Source: Mangifera indica
Lineage: Eukaryota > Streptophyta > Magnoliopsida > Sapindales > Anacardiaceae
Length of the DNA: 64,000 nucleotides
Assembly: GCF_011075055.1 (NCBI RefSeq)
Contig: NC_058140.1
Span: forward strand, 18,973,945 to 19,037,944
Direction of reading: 5' to 3'
The notes under the pieces are model-generated. The model did no database searches, was not told where the DNA came from, and saw nothing but the letters and a program-made list of their open reading frames with translations. This document shows positions 1 through 12,274 of the stretch, in pieces; within the stretch, counting starts at the first letter, position 1, and each line of letters begins with the position of its first letter. The position numbers and the translations under genes were made by a program.

Positions 1-1069
1 TAATTTCTAGTCATGTTTAAACAAGAATGTGAGATCTATATACCTGGTGTTTCTCTCATGAGGCTTGACGAGCTGCGTGGGAGCATCATAGTCAGGGATG
101 TTGAGCCAGAGGCCGTGAGAAACAGCTGTGGCGACACCCTCACGTAGACTGAAAGGGTATCCGCGGACAAAGTCTGCACCTTCTCTGTATGGATCATAAA
201 GAGTGTTGAAGAAATTAGGAGTGGATGGTGATAACAGGTTCTTTATGTGCTGCTCTAGTGCATTGATCTCTTTGCCAGATGGATCTTTGGCTACCTGCAT
301 ATCAGATCACAGGATATTGAACATAAGAAACCTTTTAAATTTTTATTAAAAATTTCAAGAGTCCCTATCATGGCTTTTTAATCTTCAGTCATATGAGGAA
401 CCAGATCACAAACAATTCCAAAGTACATGATGGGATCACAAAAACATAATTGTTCACTGTATCTGAAGCATAAACAAACTCAAATTTCTAATTCAAGATC
501 CAAAATTTTATAGAAAGCAAACCTACCAAAGTAAAATTAAAATTAAACAAGAAAAAGAGACTGCTCCAATGGTTAAATCCACAAAAATTAATAACAGAAA
601 ATTCACAAACTTATTAACCAAGATCCAGATACACCAAAATACAGTAGCACATTCGTCTAACATTTTCACATCACCGAAGCAACAACATCATCATAAAGAG
701 CGAGCAAGTAAAAACAAGAAGAAAGAGAGAACTTACGAAGCAATCATCATCAATGGTGAAGATATACTTTTTCTTAGAAACCATGTAGCCAAAGCACCTG
801 CAAGCAGAGTCCTTAAAAGAAATGCAAGAAGCTTTAGGACCCAGAATGCGGTTGATATCATTTCTATTGTAGAGTTCATAGTCAAAACCCTGGGGGACCT
901 TGATTGTCTTCGACGGATCGCCATCCTGCACAATGATCAAATGGTATGGCTCAAAAAATGGCCTCCACATCTCTAGAAAATCAAGATTTCGAATGGTGGG
1001 TATCACGATATCCAACTCATCTTTCAAAAGCGGAGTCGCTGGTATAGCTGAAGAAGACGCCATGTTCAA
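1..1069 (-). CDS. UDP-arabinopyranose mutase / reversibly glycosylated polypeptide, 5' part (partial at window edge)
   Basis: This gene encodes a UDP-arabinopyranose mutase (RGP/UAM), a cytosolic, Golgi-associated enzyme that converts UDP-arabinopyranose to UDP-arabinofuranose for wall polysaccharides. Exon 1 is 737-1069 and exon 2 is 44-294, with a GTAAGT donor and a CAG acceptor. Exon 2 ends at a GTATAT donor inside codon AG|G, so the gene continues off the left edge. The start is ATG at 1061-1063 (MASSSAIP) or the in-frame ATG at 1067-1069; other RGPs begin close to this point. Visible marks are [19 protein letters not shown], the metal-binding TIDDDCF motif ending exon 1, and [16 protein letters not shown] in exon 2. 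The Arg of that last motif is residue 160 from the second Met and corresponds to the Arg known to be reversibly glycosylated. About 194 of the roughly 350-360 residues usual for the family are in the window. The family is certain; the exact paralogue is not. Confidence 0.95.
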
Positions 1070-1127
1070 ACTGAATCTAGTATAGTGTTAGGAGTTGAAG
1101 AGGTAGAAAAGAGTCGTCTCTGTGTAG

Positions 1128-1134
1128 ATTTATA
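1128..1134 (-). promoter_or_regulatory. Putative TATA box of the RGP/UAM gene
   Basis: The minus strand reads TATAAAT here, inside GTCAATATAAATCTACAC. It lies about 60 bases upstream of the candidate start codons, which leaves room for a short leader. This is positional inference only. Confidence 0.45.
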
Positions 1135-1779
1135 TTGACTTTTGTCTTCCGAGAGTAGAAGGAAACATGTCTAAATTATCCTCAGGTTTTCAATAACATC
1201 CCAGCCCTGAAAAGGTAAGTTTTGTGACTTTTGTCCTTTGATAGTTTTAGTTTGACCATCCCCAAGTAAAAGTCGGAGGTTATTAAAGTCTGGTCAAATA
1301 TGGATTTAATGTTGCATTGAATACAGGGCAATCTTAGTAGCTTCCATGTTCAATGTTTGCCTTTGTCACATGTCCATTTGCTTCCCTTTAAGAGTAATAT
1401 TATATTTATAAAAAGATTTTATAAATTTATTTATATAATATGATGTGATAACAAATAATTAAGTAATTTTGAAGTGTATAGATAATTAGTAAGATTTTTA
1501 TATATATGTAATTTTATTTTATTTTTTTAATTTCTATATCAAAATTCCATGCCTTTGACTCTTGGGCTCTGAAAATCCTGTGTTTGGGCCTCACTTTGTC
1601 AACTTTTTATCAAAATTCAACAACATACATAGCCAAAGTTTATCTGTCAATTATTATTATTTTTCAGTTCTTCATTCCATAGGAGTAAAAATGCAGAGAC
1701 GGTACTAAGTTCTATTCTGTAGCACATTTATTAAATAATCTAAGCTCCACTAGTCTCCATGGTTGCTTTATGAAAAAGC
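1135..1779. other. Intergenic spacer between the RGP/UAM gene and CYP85A
   Basis: This spacer holds the upstream region of the RGP gene and the 3' UTR and terminator region of the P450; both genes run on the minus strand. It is AT-rich, especially at 1390-1540. I see no coding potential or RNA gene. Confidence 0.6.
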
Positions 1780-4700
1780 TTATAACTCTGATACTCTAAT
1801 GAACAGTCCATTTGGTGCTTCCACTCTGGGAAATTTCAGAATTTCATTTCCCCCAACTTCCTCCCATCTGCGAACGCAAATCAACATAATCATCAAGCTC
1901 GATGCATTTTTGCTTTTTTCCTGCAACTATATAATATAACAAATAAGAATAAATTGTTGAAATAATGTCCAGTTACCTGTATCTAGTAACAAAATAGTGA
2001 AGGAATGTAGAAATTTTGGCTATGCCCAATTCTTTGCCAGGGCAAAGCCTGGTTCCTCCTCCAAATATGAAGTTGTAGTTGTGAGATTCCTGTTTCTGCA
2101 TTTCATATCGTAAGCTATGTTCATGGAACTGCGAGCTTAAAAATAGATATTGAGAAGACAAAGTAGAACAATTCGAGTAAAAGTTACCAGCCATCTCCAT
2201 GGATTAAATGTATAAGGCTCTGGGTAAAGGATTGGATCATAGTTGATCTCCCTTGTGTAAACATATATTCGCCATCCCTTAGGAATTTTGAATCCTCCTG
2301 CAAAACATAATTCAGGTGTTAACAAGATTCCCAGAAAGGAGGAACCTGAAAATGCCAAGGCAAAATACTGACAAAATGTACCATTCAATTCAATGTCATT
2401 AATTGTCTTCCTCATAACACCATTAACAATGGTTGCCAATCTTGAGGTTTCATATATGACCTACATTGTGAAAGCAAAAGTTTTAACTTATTATTAATTA
2501 TGTATAGAAAGAAAAATACGGGTTTGGTTTGGCTTGGTAGATTCAATTTGCTCACAGCGCGAGTAAAACTCATGGCCATGTAGTCATCCCAATCAATTGG
2601 GTCCTCTGGCCTTTTCCTTTGTCGGATTGCTAGATGTTCATCCTAAATGAGTCAGCCAAAACATGGTCATGAATTCCATAATGATTTATGAAAATTTGAA
2701 AGAGATAACGATTAAAACGATCCCACTTACTCTAAGTTCTTGAAGAGCTCGAGGATGATCATGAAGATACTTAATGGCCATCATTGTAGTTTTTGAAACC
2801 GTCTCATATCCTGAATATAAAATTGTGATAACTTGATCCAGTATCTCCTCATCACTGAGCGAGTAGTTGCAGTCTTCATTTCTCAGAAGTTGATCAAGCA
2901 TGTCATTATGAGTTATTGATGAAGCTCTTCTCTCCTTCATAATCTGTTCTAACATTCTGATGGCTCTCTTCCTTCCCTGTAAAAATCAAGAGGTTCCATA
3001 AATATCATTAATTATCTGCAGAAAGTTTTTTCAATAGGACATGGGAATTAAATCTTCAATGAAATACCTGTAATCCATAATTGTATTTTGTTCCTGGAAG
3101 ATTAATAGGAAATGAAATTGTTCCTACTACTAGCTTATCAAACTCTTTCTTGAAAGTATCATATATCTGGCTTGATTCTTTCTCCACTATCTGCTTGAAG
3201 GCTATCAATAGTGCCATCTAAACAAAACAAAGCCAGAGAAATCTGAACAATCTTTCAAATTCTTGAATGTTAAAAGAGAAAAAGAAGAAAATCAAGAGCT
3301 TTTTAAGAACAGTATGGGAGATAAATCTAACTTTAATTGCAAATAATGGGGGGACCTCAAATGATCCTTATAAAAATGCCAGATCTTACTTTTAGATTGT
3401 AACAACTTAACTAGAAAAAAGAACAAACAATGACAATGGATTAAGACTGATGAACTACAGGTGAAAATTAATAGCAAACCTCATTGGTTTTTTCTTGGAT
3501 ATCAATGGTTTTTCCTTGCCAGTTGTGGAGATAGGATCTCATCAACTTATCCATTTTCGACAGAAGCTGCGTTTTGATGGCAGCAGGATTTATAAGTGAC
3601 AGCATTGAGCCTCTAATGTATTTGTGAGTAGAACCATACACAGCTGCAACGTTGCGTTCTCCTATTATAGTTTTCATGGACTTAGGATAGCCAGGAACAA
3701 TTCCTTTCCCTTCATTCATAAGTATGTATCTATTAATCTCTGGATCCATGGAAATAACTGTAGGACACCCCAATATATGTGTCTTGAACAAGCTTCCATA
3801 CCTGTCAAATTTCCTTCTCTATTAATCTTTGTTAACATATGAATAAATTGTATTTTTTGATATTTTACTATCTTAATAGAACATGAATTTATAGTTATTA
3901 TATATCATATATAAGAAAATACAGATTAATATAAGTAATACCCAATAATGTCAAAAAGAAAATATATATTTAGAAAAATACATTGACCTAGAAAATAATA
4001 TATTTGAAATATATTCTAATTCCCTTGAAACTCAAGTAAGCAAATAATTTTCTTAATTGAGTTTGCAACTCATAAACTCCTCTTCTCTATATATGTGATA
4101 AGGGTGAACAAGCGAAAATAAACTCATATTTTCACTTTTTACTTTCCACACACGTAAAGGCAAAAACATAAATGAGTCTAACTAAAATATCGACAGAATG
4201 CTCGACTCTGATGTCATGTTAAAATATGAAAAAATTATTATTTTTGGTATATTAAACTATGTGAATAATACATAAATTTATTCCAATTATAAGTCCAATA
4301 TAAAAAAATACTAATCAATATACAATAATAAAAAGGGAAAACATATATTTTCTGCTAACCTAAGAAATAATATATTTAGGGTATATTTTAACATAGAAAA
4401 TAAAACCAAAATAATATACTTGAAATATGTGCCAACAATCTGAATACAGTCAAAGACCCACCAGAACAGTAGAAGAGTGAATGATTTCTGGTGGGCATCA
4501 GAACAAATCTAATTGCATAATTGAGTGAAATTTTCAACGACCATTTTCACTTTCAACCTGGTTGGATTTTTGGGGTTAAAATAAGGCCTAGAAATGTAGA
4601 ATACTATTGCAACAACTGGGATGGACATCTTTGACTACTGCTACAAAGAAAATTTTGTCAACTTTTCATCAAATATATGATGACAATCTGCAATATAAGA

Positions 4701-5302
4701 TGATGATTCAAATCCATCCAATAGTATGTATTGCATGTAAGGGTTCTCTTTTGGCTGTTATTGAGTCAACTTTAATGGTGGCATCCATGCAGATAACAAA
4801 CTGCTAATCATTTCAAGCTTGTAGCTATTTTGTTTCAAGAAAAAGATGAAGCTTCTGATATGCAAACTACTTCATCAGCTAGCTTTTAGCCAGGCCACCT
4901 TTAGAGTGAAAGAACGACAAATCATTCGCTATAGTAAAAAAGAAGTCACTTTCCAGGCCAATCACCTTTTTTGAGACACAGAGAAAGAACTAACAAGCCA
5001 ACTACAAACACAAACACTCAACAAAAAAAGGGAAAAAACGATAGTTGAAAAGGAAATAAAACTTGACGCTTTAATCCCTTTTAACTCTCAAACAAAACAG
5101 AAATGGTTTACCTTGCCCTCTGGTTTTTCATGAAACTCGGTCCCTGTTTGAGAAATTTTGTGGTCTCACCAATAAGTGGCCACCCCATTGTCCCTTGTGG
5201 CAATCCTTTGCTTGCGTATATTATCTCATTCCATTTCAAGAGAGCAAAGCACAAACAGACGCTCAAAACCAACCCACATAATAATACCGCCAAGACCGCC
5301 AT
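1780..5302 (-). CDS. CYP85A: Cytochrome P450 CYP85A, brassinosteroid-6-oxidase
   Basis: This gene encodes the ER-bound P450 that oxidises C-6 of brassinosteroids, for example 6-deoxocastasterone to castasterone. Nine exons close in one frame of 463 codons: 5112-5302, 3480-3801, 3068-3217, 2731-2976, 2556-2642, 2382-2460, 2188-2297, 1977-2095 and 1780-1867. Arabidopsis CYP85A1 is about 465 residues. Residues 1-22 form the hydrophobic anchor, followed by GLPQGTMGWPLIGETT. The I-helix oxygen-activation motif SGYETVS lies near residues 275-281 and the ExxR motif is YETSR. The haem loop is FGGGTRLCPGKELG with Cys at about 413. The C-terminus EVGGNEILKFPRVEAPNG is typical of CYP85A. Intron 1 (3802-5111, 1.3 kb) holds decayed repeat DNA. 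Some CYP85A enzymes also carry out the Baeyer-Villiger step to brassinolide; sequence alone does not tell which type this is. Confidence 0.95.
3840..4440 (-). mobile_element. Possible degenerate small LTR (TRIM-like) element in CYP85A intron 1
   Basis: Two similar AT-rich stretches (about 3840-4022 and 4220-4440) share an ordered set of motifs such as AAATAATATATTT and ACATATATTTT variants. They flank about 200 bases of less AT-rich DNA. Next to the right copy the minus strand reads TGACATCAGAGTC, a decayed form of the initiator-Met primer site TGGTATCAGAGTC. Next to the left copy there is a weak purine-rich tract. The arrangement suits an old minus-strand TRIM element, but the ends are not clear. 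Confidence 0.3.
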
Positions 5303-5697
5303 TGAAGCTACCTACAAGGCCTCGGAGACTCAGGAAACTGCTGCTGCAAATGGTGATATATGGCTAACTTCTGTCGGAGGTCTGTGTGTTAATATCAGAC
5401 TCAATACACAGAGAGACAAACTTGAAAATGCTGTCCATGCATCAACCAAGTAATGTAATAAATGGCCTAACTTCCTCTTCGAAAACATCAACAGTTACTA
5501 AAAATGTGTATCTGTCATGTAATCTAGCATTCAATGTACCAAACAAATGATCTTTTCTTCTTTATTTTCAGCTGTTACTACATTAATAATAATTAAAATT
5601 ATAACTACTTTCCATGTTTTATCCTACTTTTCTTAGGAAAACCAAGAGCCAATCTGTCAAACTTATGTTCTGTTGCATAAACAGACAGCTAAACTTG

Positions 5698-5725
5698 TAT
5701 TATTATTATTATTATTATTATTATT
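5698..5725. repeat. (ATT)n microsatellite
   Basis: There are about nine consecutive TAT/ATT units directly visible in the CYP85A upstream region. Confidence 0.9.
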
Positions 5726-6084
5726 TATAATTTCTCCAATATTTATCTTATGGGTTTAGAAATTTTTTTATTTTTTAAGTATATCTTATTCTTTTAAATT
5801 TTATTAACTAAAATGATGTTTGATTGAAATCTAAACAAATTCTCTTTTATCATTGTTCATGAGTTCTTTGTTGAGCCCAAGAAATAAAAAAATTTAAACT
5901 TTTATCTTAAAATTTTGGTTTTAAGGGGTCACTGCCTTTATAAAAAAAAATGATAATATTATAATTAAAACAAAATTAGTTCTTCTATATGCATATAAAG
6001 AAATGATTTGGCACTGTAATCAAAAGAAAAATGGTTAAAACAAATTATTTGAGAGAAAAGCATTATATTTCATAAATGAGATTA

Positions 6085-6240
6085 TGGGTAAGTTCAAATT
6101 GGGTAAGTTCAAATTGGTTGGATTTGAATCAATGTTCAGTTCAAACGAGTTAAATTTGAATTAAAGATTTGATGGGTTTCAGTTTTGTGAACTCGTCGGT
6201 ATGATTACATCAAAATTTGTCTAGTCAACTCAGGTTGATT
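6085..6240. repeat. Dispersed AAATTTGAATCAA-type repeat, copy A
   Basis: The stretch is dense in TTTGAATC, TTCAAATTG, AACGAGTT and AACTCGTCGG words. The same vocabulary appears at 10866-11145, 26152-26452 and 53288-53605. It probably belongs to the same MITE-like family, in decayed form. Confidence 0.35.
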
Positions 6241-7728
6241 CTTCTTCTTTTTCATCTGTATTCTTCTCTTTTACTGCTTTTACTTTTCTCTTAATTATTT
6301 ATGGTCTTCTTCCCTTCCATTATTGTTTAGAGAAAGTAACTTGAAAGAGAGAAAGTAGGGAAAAGTTATACGGATAAGAGGTAGGGTGTTCTCTTCTAGC
6401 ACTGGACTGCCAGTCCTCGTTCTGATATCATATTGCATTTGTCTAGAAGAAAACTCTCACTTTTAAATACGATTTTAATTTCCTGGCGAAAGTGACGAAG
6501 CCATTGACTTTGTTGATTTGTAATTGCTTGCAGAATTTGCTGCAGCCAGAAACCACCATGTCAGTAACTCCCCACGTGCATTTGTTTACTGTCTGTCTCT
6601 TTTCATTCTGCCTGTAACTCTGTCCTCCTGCCCCTCTATCCATCTTTCTCTATCAAAAACACAAAAAATAAAAAATAAAAAACACCCGAGGAGATCTTAA
6701 GTTTTCGTTTATTTAGTCTTATCAGCTATGTCTTGTTTGTCAGCAATCAGGCCTCAAAAATTAAATTCCGCCCCCTTCCCAATTTGACTAACGCACCAAC
6801 CAACTCAAGCCTCTCTGGAAGATCCTAAATTTTCATGAATTTTACGTGGGAAAATTTGGCGTTTGGATATAGAGAAAATGAGGGAAAATCGTAGACACTT
6901 GCACTCTTGACTTGAGTGTTGTTTCCCAATGGCTGCTTTAGTTTAAATATGGTATTAATAGGTAATCTCATGCTCTATTTAGGAATATTTTACAGCTTGG
7001 CTTGACTTGACTTTCTGGTTCTATCTATACTATTGTTGCAGCCAATTAACAAATAATACAACTGAATAAATTAGATTAAGTACAGCACCCAGTAATTTTT
7101 ATAATTGACTCTCATTAATATGTAATATAGATTTTGCTATCATAATATGAAGTGATTGTTTCTTACCAAATCTACAGCATATTATAATAACAGTTAAATT
7201 ACATATCGAGGATTCCATGAGTTAGAAAAACTGACGAAAAATTAGAATTTTTAAAAAGAAAATCTGACTTAGAGTTTCTATCATATTTATGAAACTCTGA
7301 CTTACTAACGTTTAATGGGAGAAAATGAAATAGATCAAACTATTTTTAACTAGTATTCAATAATCAATCGAAATTTTATATTCAAGAGATCGAAATAAGA
7401 TATATTGAATTATGGATGTTCGAACTTTTTTTGATAAAGTTTGGATAAAATTCAATAATAATACAATAGAACGATATGTAAATAGAAATTAAAGACTTAT
7501 ATTGATTTGGATACGCATTAAAAAATAGAGAATGTGTTGCATCTTTATGAATCAATATTAATATTGGTTCTTGAATAACATAAATTTGTATTCATGATGG
7601 TTGCTTGCCCTAATTTCCTGTAAATTGAACTTCCAATCAACAGTTCATTTAGAGTTGCTTGTATTCTCCCTTTCTAATATAGCTTCAACTACATGAAGCA
7701 ACCCATCTCCTTTAGCACCTCATGGTCC

Positions 7729-9395
7729 TCAGGATGATCCTGGCTGCAAGAATTAAATTAAAAAAAACTAGATGAATATTCAATCCTCCATATATATATA
7801 TATATATGGAATTTTGCAGAAAGTAATTTGTATATGCATCTTACCACACATGAATGGACATTGTCACGGCCACACAATAGCTTCCCATTCAGTCTATCTA
7901 CAGCTTCGAATGGACCTCCTCCACTGCTCCTCTGCATATTATCAACATTGATCAGTTTTAACATTTGCTGATTGAATGACATCACTGAGAAGAAAACTGT
8001 TACATACTTTGTAATAGTTCACAGCAACAAAGTTCGCCCACCGATTTCCAGCCTGCCCATAGCATGTGTTAAGCATATCAATCAAGTCCTCTGAATTTTC
8101 TACGCAACTTAGCTGCTTAAATGGAGCTGATCCGAAGTGGTTTACTAACACCAGAGACTTGGTTTTGTCATCGAGCTTCGCTGACTCTCCACGGTTGCTA
8201 CAAACCCCGGGTTCGGTTCCATCATTCCCATCTGCAATTGTGATTAAATGAATTAACTTGATTGCTTTTACCATTAAAGCTAATGAAATTGACACAGATA
8301 TATTCATGCATACACTGATTTTCAACCATGTAGTTCCACTGATAAGCTATGCCTTCGGTGTCTTGCTTAGACTTCTTTGAAGTGAAAACAAGAAGTCTTT
8401 GATTACTGGCAACCATGTCTTTTACTAATGGCCAATCTTGGCCATTTTGAGGCATCTTCGAAACTGGAAACCAGTATTTCATCAAACCCGATTCATTAAA
8501 AACTTTGGTTAATCCATTTGGGGTTTCGACATAGTCTTCTAAAATCAGTGTCACAATCTGAGATGGATTTGCAGACAAGAAGGCTTCTATCTCATTAAAA
8601 GCGTCTCTAGCAGGTTGCTGTCAAACAAACACAGTATAATTAACACAACTGAAATCAATATAACCTTGATTTGAAATAAAGGGCATCACTTACAAATGCA
8701 TTAAATTCAAAGCATTTTCCATTGAAAGAGTGACACAGCCATATGTCCCCTTTAAAGTCATATGTGTCCAACATCAAGGCTCGAACGCCATTCTGCACAA
8801 GAAAAATTTTAATGTCAACTCAGTGGAGAATAGATAATTCGTAAATGAAATAATCTACAGAAAAGAGTTACATTAAGTTGTTGGATTATGCTATCTTCTT
8901 GGTTCGGAAATGCAAGTCTCGGCTTTCCAGTGCGGGCAAAAGAATTGTGGGTTGTCAAGAATGCATATTTGTTGAATGGCATAGTGTTATTCTGCAACAA
9001 AAATGGAAAATTCAGACCATCAACACAAACTATTAAACTGTTCAGTAAGGCCATCTCTATATTATACTGACCACCAGCTTAAATGGATCTGTGGCTGTTG
9101 ATCTAACGCATCTTGAATCTTCATACTCTAAAGCACATGATGAACAAAAGAGTCCCGCCTGGCAGTCTGAATCAGAAGAGCATTTATCTCGAAGCTGCAA
9201 TCAGAAACAGCCTATCAGACTATCACAGTCAATCTCGAAAATCATAAGAGAAAAAGCAGAAGGCAAAGAATAGAGTTATCTATTTTGAAAAAATCATCAT
9301 ACCCTGCATTGTCCATTAGAGCAATCTGCTGATGCAGTATTAACACTGAAAATTAATGAAGTTAATACTAAAAGCAAAGTTTTCAGATAGGCCAT
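7729..9395 (-). CDS. Secreted PLC-like phosphodiesterase (PI-PLC X domain protein, At5g67130 type)
   Basis: This is a plant extracellular protein with a phosphatidylinositol-PLC X-type TIM-barrel domain; the substrate is unknown for this family. Eight exons close in frame for 354 residues: 9303-9395, 9072-9194, 8872-8991, 8694-8792, 8314-8617, 8008-8231, 7845-7931 and 7729-7743. The start at 9395 gives a signal peptide (MAYLKTLLLVLTSLIF..., cleavage near ASA|DC at residue 23). A short Cys-rich module follows, then the X domain with probable catalytic His87 (FLTTHNSF) and His133 (IWLCHSFNG). The last exon codes only PGSS plus stop. There is no C-terminal hydrophobic tail, so the protein is probably soluble and secreted rather than GPI-anchored. 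The gene is head-to-head with the RRM gene at 10068. The exon 5 donor was chosen at 8313 (GTATGC), because using the GTG two bases earlier would create a stop. Confidence 0.93.
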
Positions 9396-10067
9396 TGGGT
9401 TCTGGGAGGCGTTGCAGAATGCTTGTGAAGTGAAGGAATTGTGTTGATATATACCATCGAACTGAAATTAATGACAAATAATGTAATAAATGTGAATTAT
9501 TTTATGGGATATAGTCATTGAATCTAATTGTCCCTTAATTGGAATCTAACCCCAGAGTTTCCTTATTTATCACTCAGGATAAGATTATGCACAAAAATCT
9601 TAAAATTATCAACATTCTTTAAGGGTATAAGTGTAATTTCCTTTTTAATTTAAGTGAAATTTCGCAAAAATTCTCTCAACGTTGAAGGCATAATAAGTCC
9701 GTCTCATCCAACTATTAAAGTTCAAACTTGTTAAAATTTCAAAACTATTATTTAAATACTGTTTATTTTAAATTTAATTAAATCGAGTTATTGGTTAAGT
9801 TTGAACCACTGGGATAAGTGCAAAAAAATTACTCTAAAAAGGTTCAATGAATTTTTCAGGGGCAAGTATGAAAAATATATTATGAGGGGCTAAATTATAC
9901 AAAATTAAAACGGGGGAAACGGATTATTAGACCTACAAGCCAGTCCCGGTCCGGGCCCTAAGATACTAGCCGGGCTTGGACCGGGGCTCTGTTTTCCCCC
10001 TCTACTCTGAGATCGGCCATAAAATGAAAAGAGAACAAGGGAACATAACAGAAGAAGAGGTGGTAAA
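9396..10067. promoter_or_regulatory. Shared divergent promoter region, PLC-X gene / RRM gene
   Basis: These 672 bases separate two divergent start codons. The PLC side has TATATATC on the minus strand at 9446-9453, about 50 bases from its ATG. The RRM side (9930-10067) is GC-richer, with CCGGGCCC-like words and no clear TATA box, which fits a housekeeping promoter. The middle is AT-rich. Confidence 0.5.
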
Positions 10068-12274
10068 ATGGCGAATCTTCCAGTACAGAAGAACACGCTG
10101 TACGTGGGAGGTTTAGCTGAGGAGGTAAACGAGGCTATACTACACGCTGCGTTCATCCCGTTTGGTGACATTAAAGATGTCAAGACTCCCCTAGATCAGG
10201 CCACCCAGAAACATCGCTCTTTTGGGTTCGTAACTTTTCTCGAGAAAGAAGATGCATCAGCCGCCATGGACAACATGGATGGCGCTGAACTCTACGGCCG
10301 TGTTCTTACTGTTAACTACGCTCTACCTGAACGCATTAAGGGGGGCGAGCAGGGTTGGGCCGCTCAGCCCAGTAAGTTCTTCTTTTCTCTTTCTATTTGT
10401 TTATATGTTTATTTTTTTAAATTAATTTGGTATTTCTGTTTCGGATATTTGTTTCTGGAAGTTGAGTTGCTCTTAATTTATTTTGGGGTTTAGGGTTTAA
10501 GATGTGCGTTGTCTAGAAGCAAATATTGATTCATTCTGATTAGTGAGAGCAAAATTCCTTCTTAGAGAATGATGTGCACCAAGGACGTCACTCCTTCCTT
10601 GGTGTCACGTTTGAACCAAAGTCCCATAATTATCTAAGGAGGATCACTGAATCAATATCATAAAAGGGTCATTTTGTTGTGACGAGAAGAAGTCAAATAT
10701 GTGCTGGGGATTGTATTGAATAAAGTTGTCCTGGTGCTTGTGTGCTTTTATGACACTGCTAACCAAGGAGAAGTCAAATTTAGTTAAGGGAATAAAAGAA
10801 AAGGGACATTGAGTAACAGATCATTCCAATAGTTCTTTGGATGAGCTAAAAATTGTATCTACCCATAGGGTTAGATTCAATTCAAGCTGCTCGAGTTCAA
10901 AATGGGTCTCGGATTGAATGAGCCAAGTGCTACCCGACGATTGGACTTGTTTTTATAAACAAGTTGAGTTTGAGCCAGTCCAAATATTTGAGTTCAAGTT
11001 GGCTAGGAGGTAATCCAAACTTAATTTTTTCTCGAGACGAGTGCAAACCTTAGCTCGTCGAATCCAACTGTTTCTTTTGAATTTGAGTTTGTCTCGGGCT
11101 GGATCTTATTTAGACTTGACCCAGATTGAAACCAACCTAACTATCCACTATTGAATTTTCTTCATAAATTGATATAGGAGTCTTAACAATATAAGAAAAA
11201 ACTAGTTAATTTGAAGGAGATTTGATTCTATAGTTTCTCTATGAAATAGATATAATTTTGGACACACAAAATTGTGAGGTACCAATGAATTGCCTTAGTC
11301 AGGGATATTTGCTTTCATAGTGTGTTGTTGTGTACATGAGTAGTCACATTGGATCTGGATGAGGTACCCATAGTACCAGGCCGTAAGCATGGTTCATTGG
11401 TTCACTATTTATCTTTGAGAAATGCTAGAAATTTCTTTCCAGTTCCCTGATTGCTCATAATGTCTGGTAGTGTTACTTCTGTGCATAGTTAAATATTTTT
11501 CAACCAGAGAGGATCTCTTGTAAAGAAGGAAAGGACCCGTGGGGTTCTCTTAGCTATCCATTTTCATGTTTTTCCCCTTGTCAACTCTATTGACCATTTA
11601 TGATTTTTTTGCTGGATGTTGCTTCGAAAGTAATGTGGATTGTTAGTTTTACTTTCAATGCTTTGGAATTTCCATTTTCTTTCCATGCCTTGCTTACTGA
11701 GAAACATAAAATGCTTCTTTTGCTGCTTTAATTATTTTTGCAATGTTTGGTGCAGTTGACATCTTTAGATGCCAATGACAATTCATGCATTCATAATTAC
11801 CTCCATTTATATGTTATTTTTTTGCGAAAGAATCTCTATGCTGTAACAAAAAACACAATATTGATCAATTAAATGTCAATATGTTGGCTTTCCCTTGGGA
11901 TTTTATAAGCCAGATGCTTGTTGTCATATATGGCATGGTAGATCCAGGTTTCTCAATGTTGGCCTGATTACTAGTATTGGATCATGTGTCAAATGTTATT
12001 TCCCAATGGCCAATTTATCTCTGATGATACCATTATGTGTTTTATATATTCAGTTTGGGCGGATGCGGATACGTGGTTTGAAAGGCAACAACAAGAAGAG
12101 GAAATGCAGCGAATTCAGGCAGAGAATCGTGCTGCAATGCAGGCTGCTGAGGAGTTGCATAGAAAGAAAATGGCCCAGGAGAGAGAAGGGGAAAAAGATG
12201 AGGATTCTGAGATGAAGGATGATCCTATGGCAAGGGCTGAAGCAGAAGTTTTGAAGCAAAATAGTAGTTCTTAG
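10068..12274 (+). CDS. RRM RNA-binding protein, AtE1/PPIE-type RRM with charged coiled C-terminus
   Basis: This is a small nuclear-type RNA-binding protein of 174 residues in two exons: 10068-10371 and 12054-12274. The single RRM (residues about 8-88) carries RNP2 LYVGGL (11-16) and RNP1 RSFGFVTF (50-57). The exon 2 part, beginning [19 protein letters not shown], is a charged, probably coiled-coil tail ending with [16 protein letters not shown]. The RRM resembles that of cyclophilin E (PPIE/CYP33), but there is no cyclophilin domain. This matches the plant protein I recall as AtE1 (At1g13690), reported to stimulate the ATPase activity of DnaK/DnaJ. The 1.68-kb intron contains a dispersed repeat copy. 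The splice joins A|TT to give Ile-Trp, and both sites are canonical (GTAAGT, TTCAG). Confidence 0.9.
10866..11145. repeat. Dispersed GTTAGATTCAA-bounded MITE-like repeat, copy B (in RRM gene intron)
   Basis: The copy starts GGGTTAGATTCAATTCAAG and ends GATTGAAACCAACC, giving rough inverted ends. The interior is rich in CTCGAG, GAGTTTGAGC and AACTC words shared with the copies at 26152-26452 and 53288-53605. It carries no coding sequence. Confidence 0.45.

Larger units (their letters stand above)
5303..7728. other. Intergenic region upstream of CYP85A
   Basis: No gene is supported in this 2.4-kb stretch; the ORF at 6443-6643 has no recognisable domain. It holds an (ATT)n microsatellite (5698-5725), a GGGTAAGTTCAAATT tandem pair near 6085-6114 within a MITE-like repeat, and a CACGTG G-box at 6573-6578. 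The G-box is about 1.3 kb upstream of the CYP85A start, and such sites can be bound by bHLH or BZR factors. 7080-7560 is plain AT-rich DNA. Confidence 0.5.

Noticed and set aside
569..976. 135-codon plus-strand ORF
   Set aside because: It lies antisense to exon 1 of the RGP gene, whose minus-strand frame is strongly conserved.
6300..6430. TGATATCAGAACGAGG on the minus strand, resembling a tRNA-Met primer site
   Set aside because: There are no paired LTRs or polypurine tract around it. One weak match is not enough.
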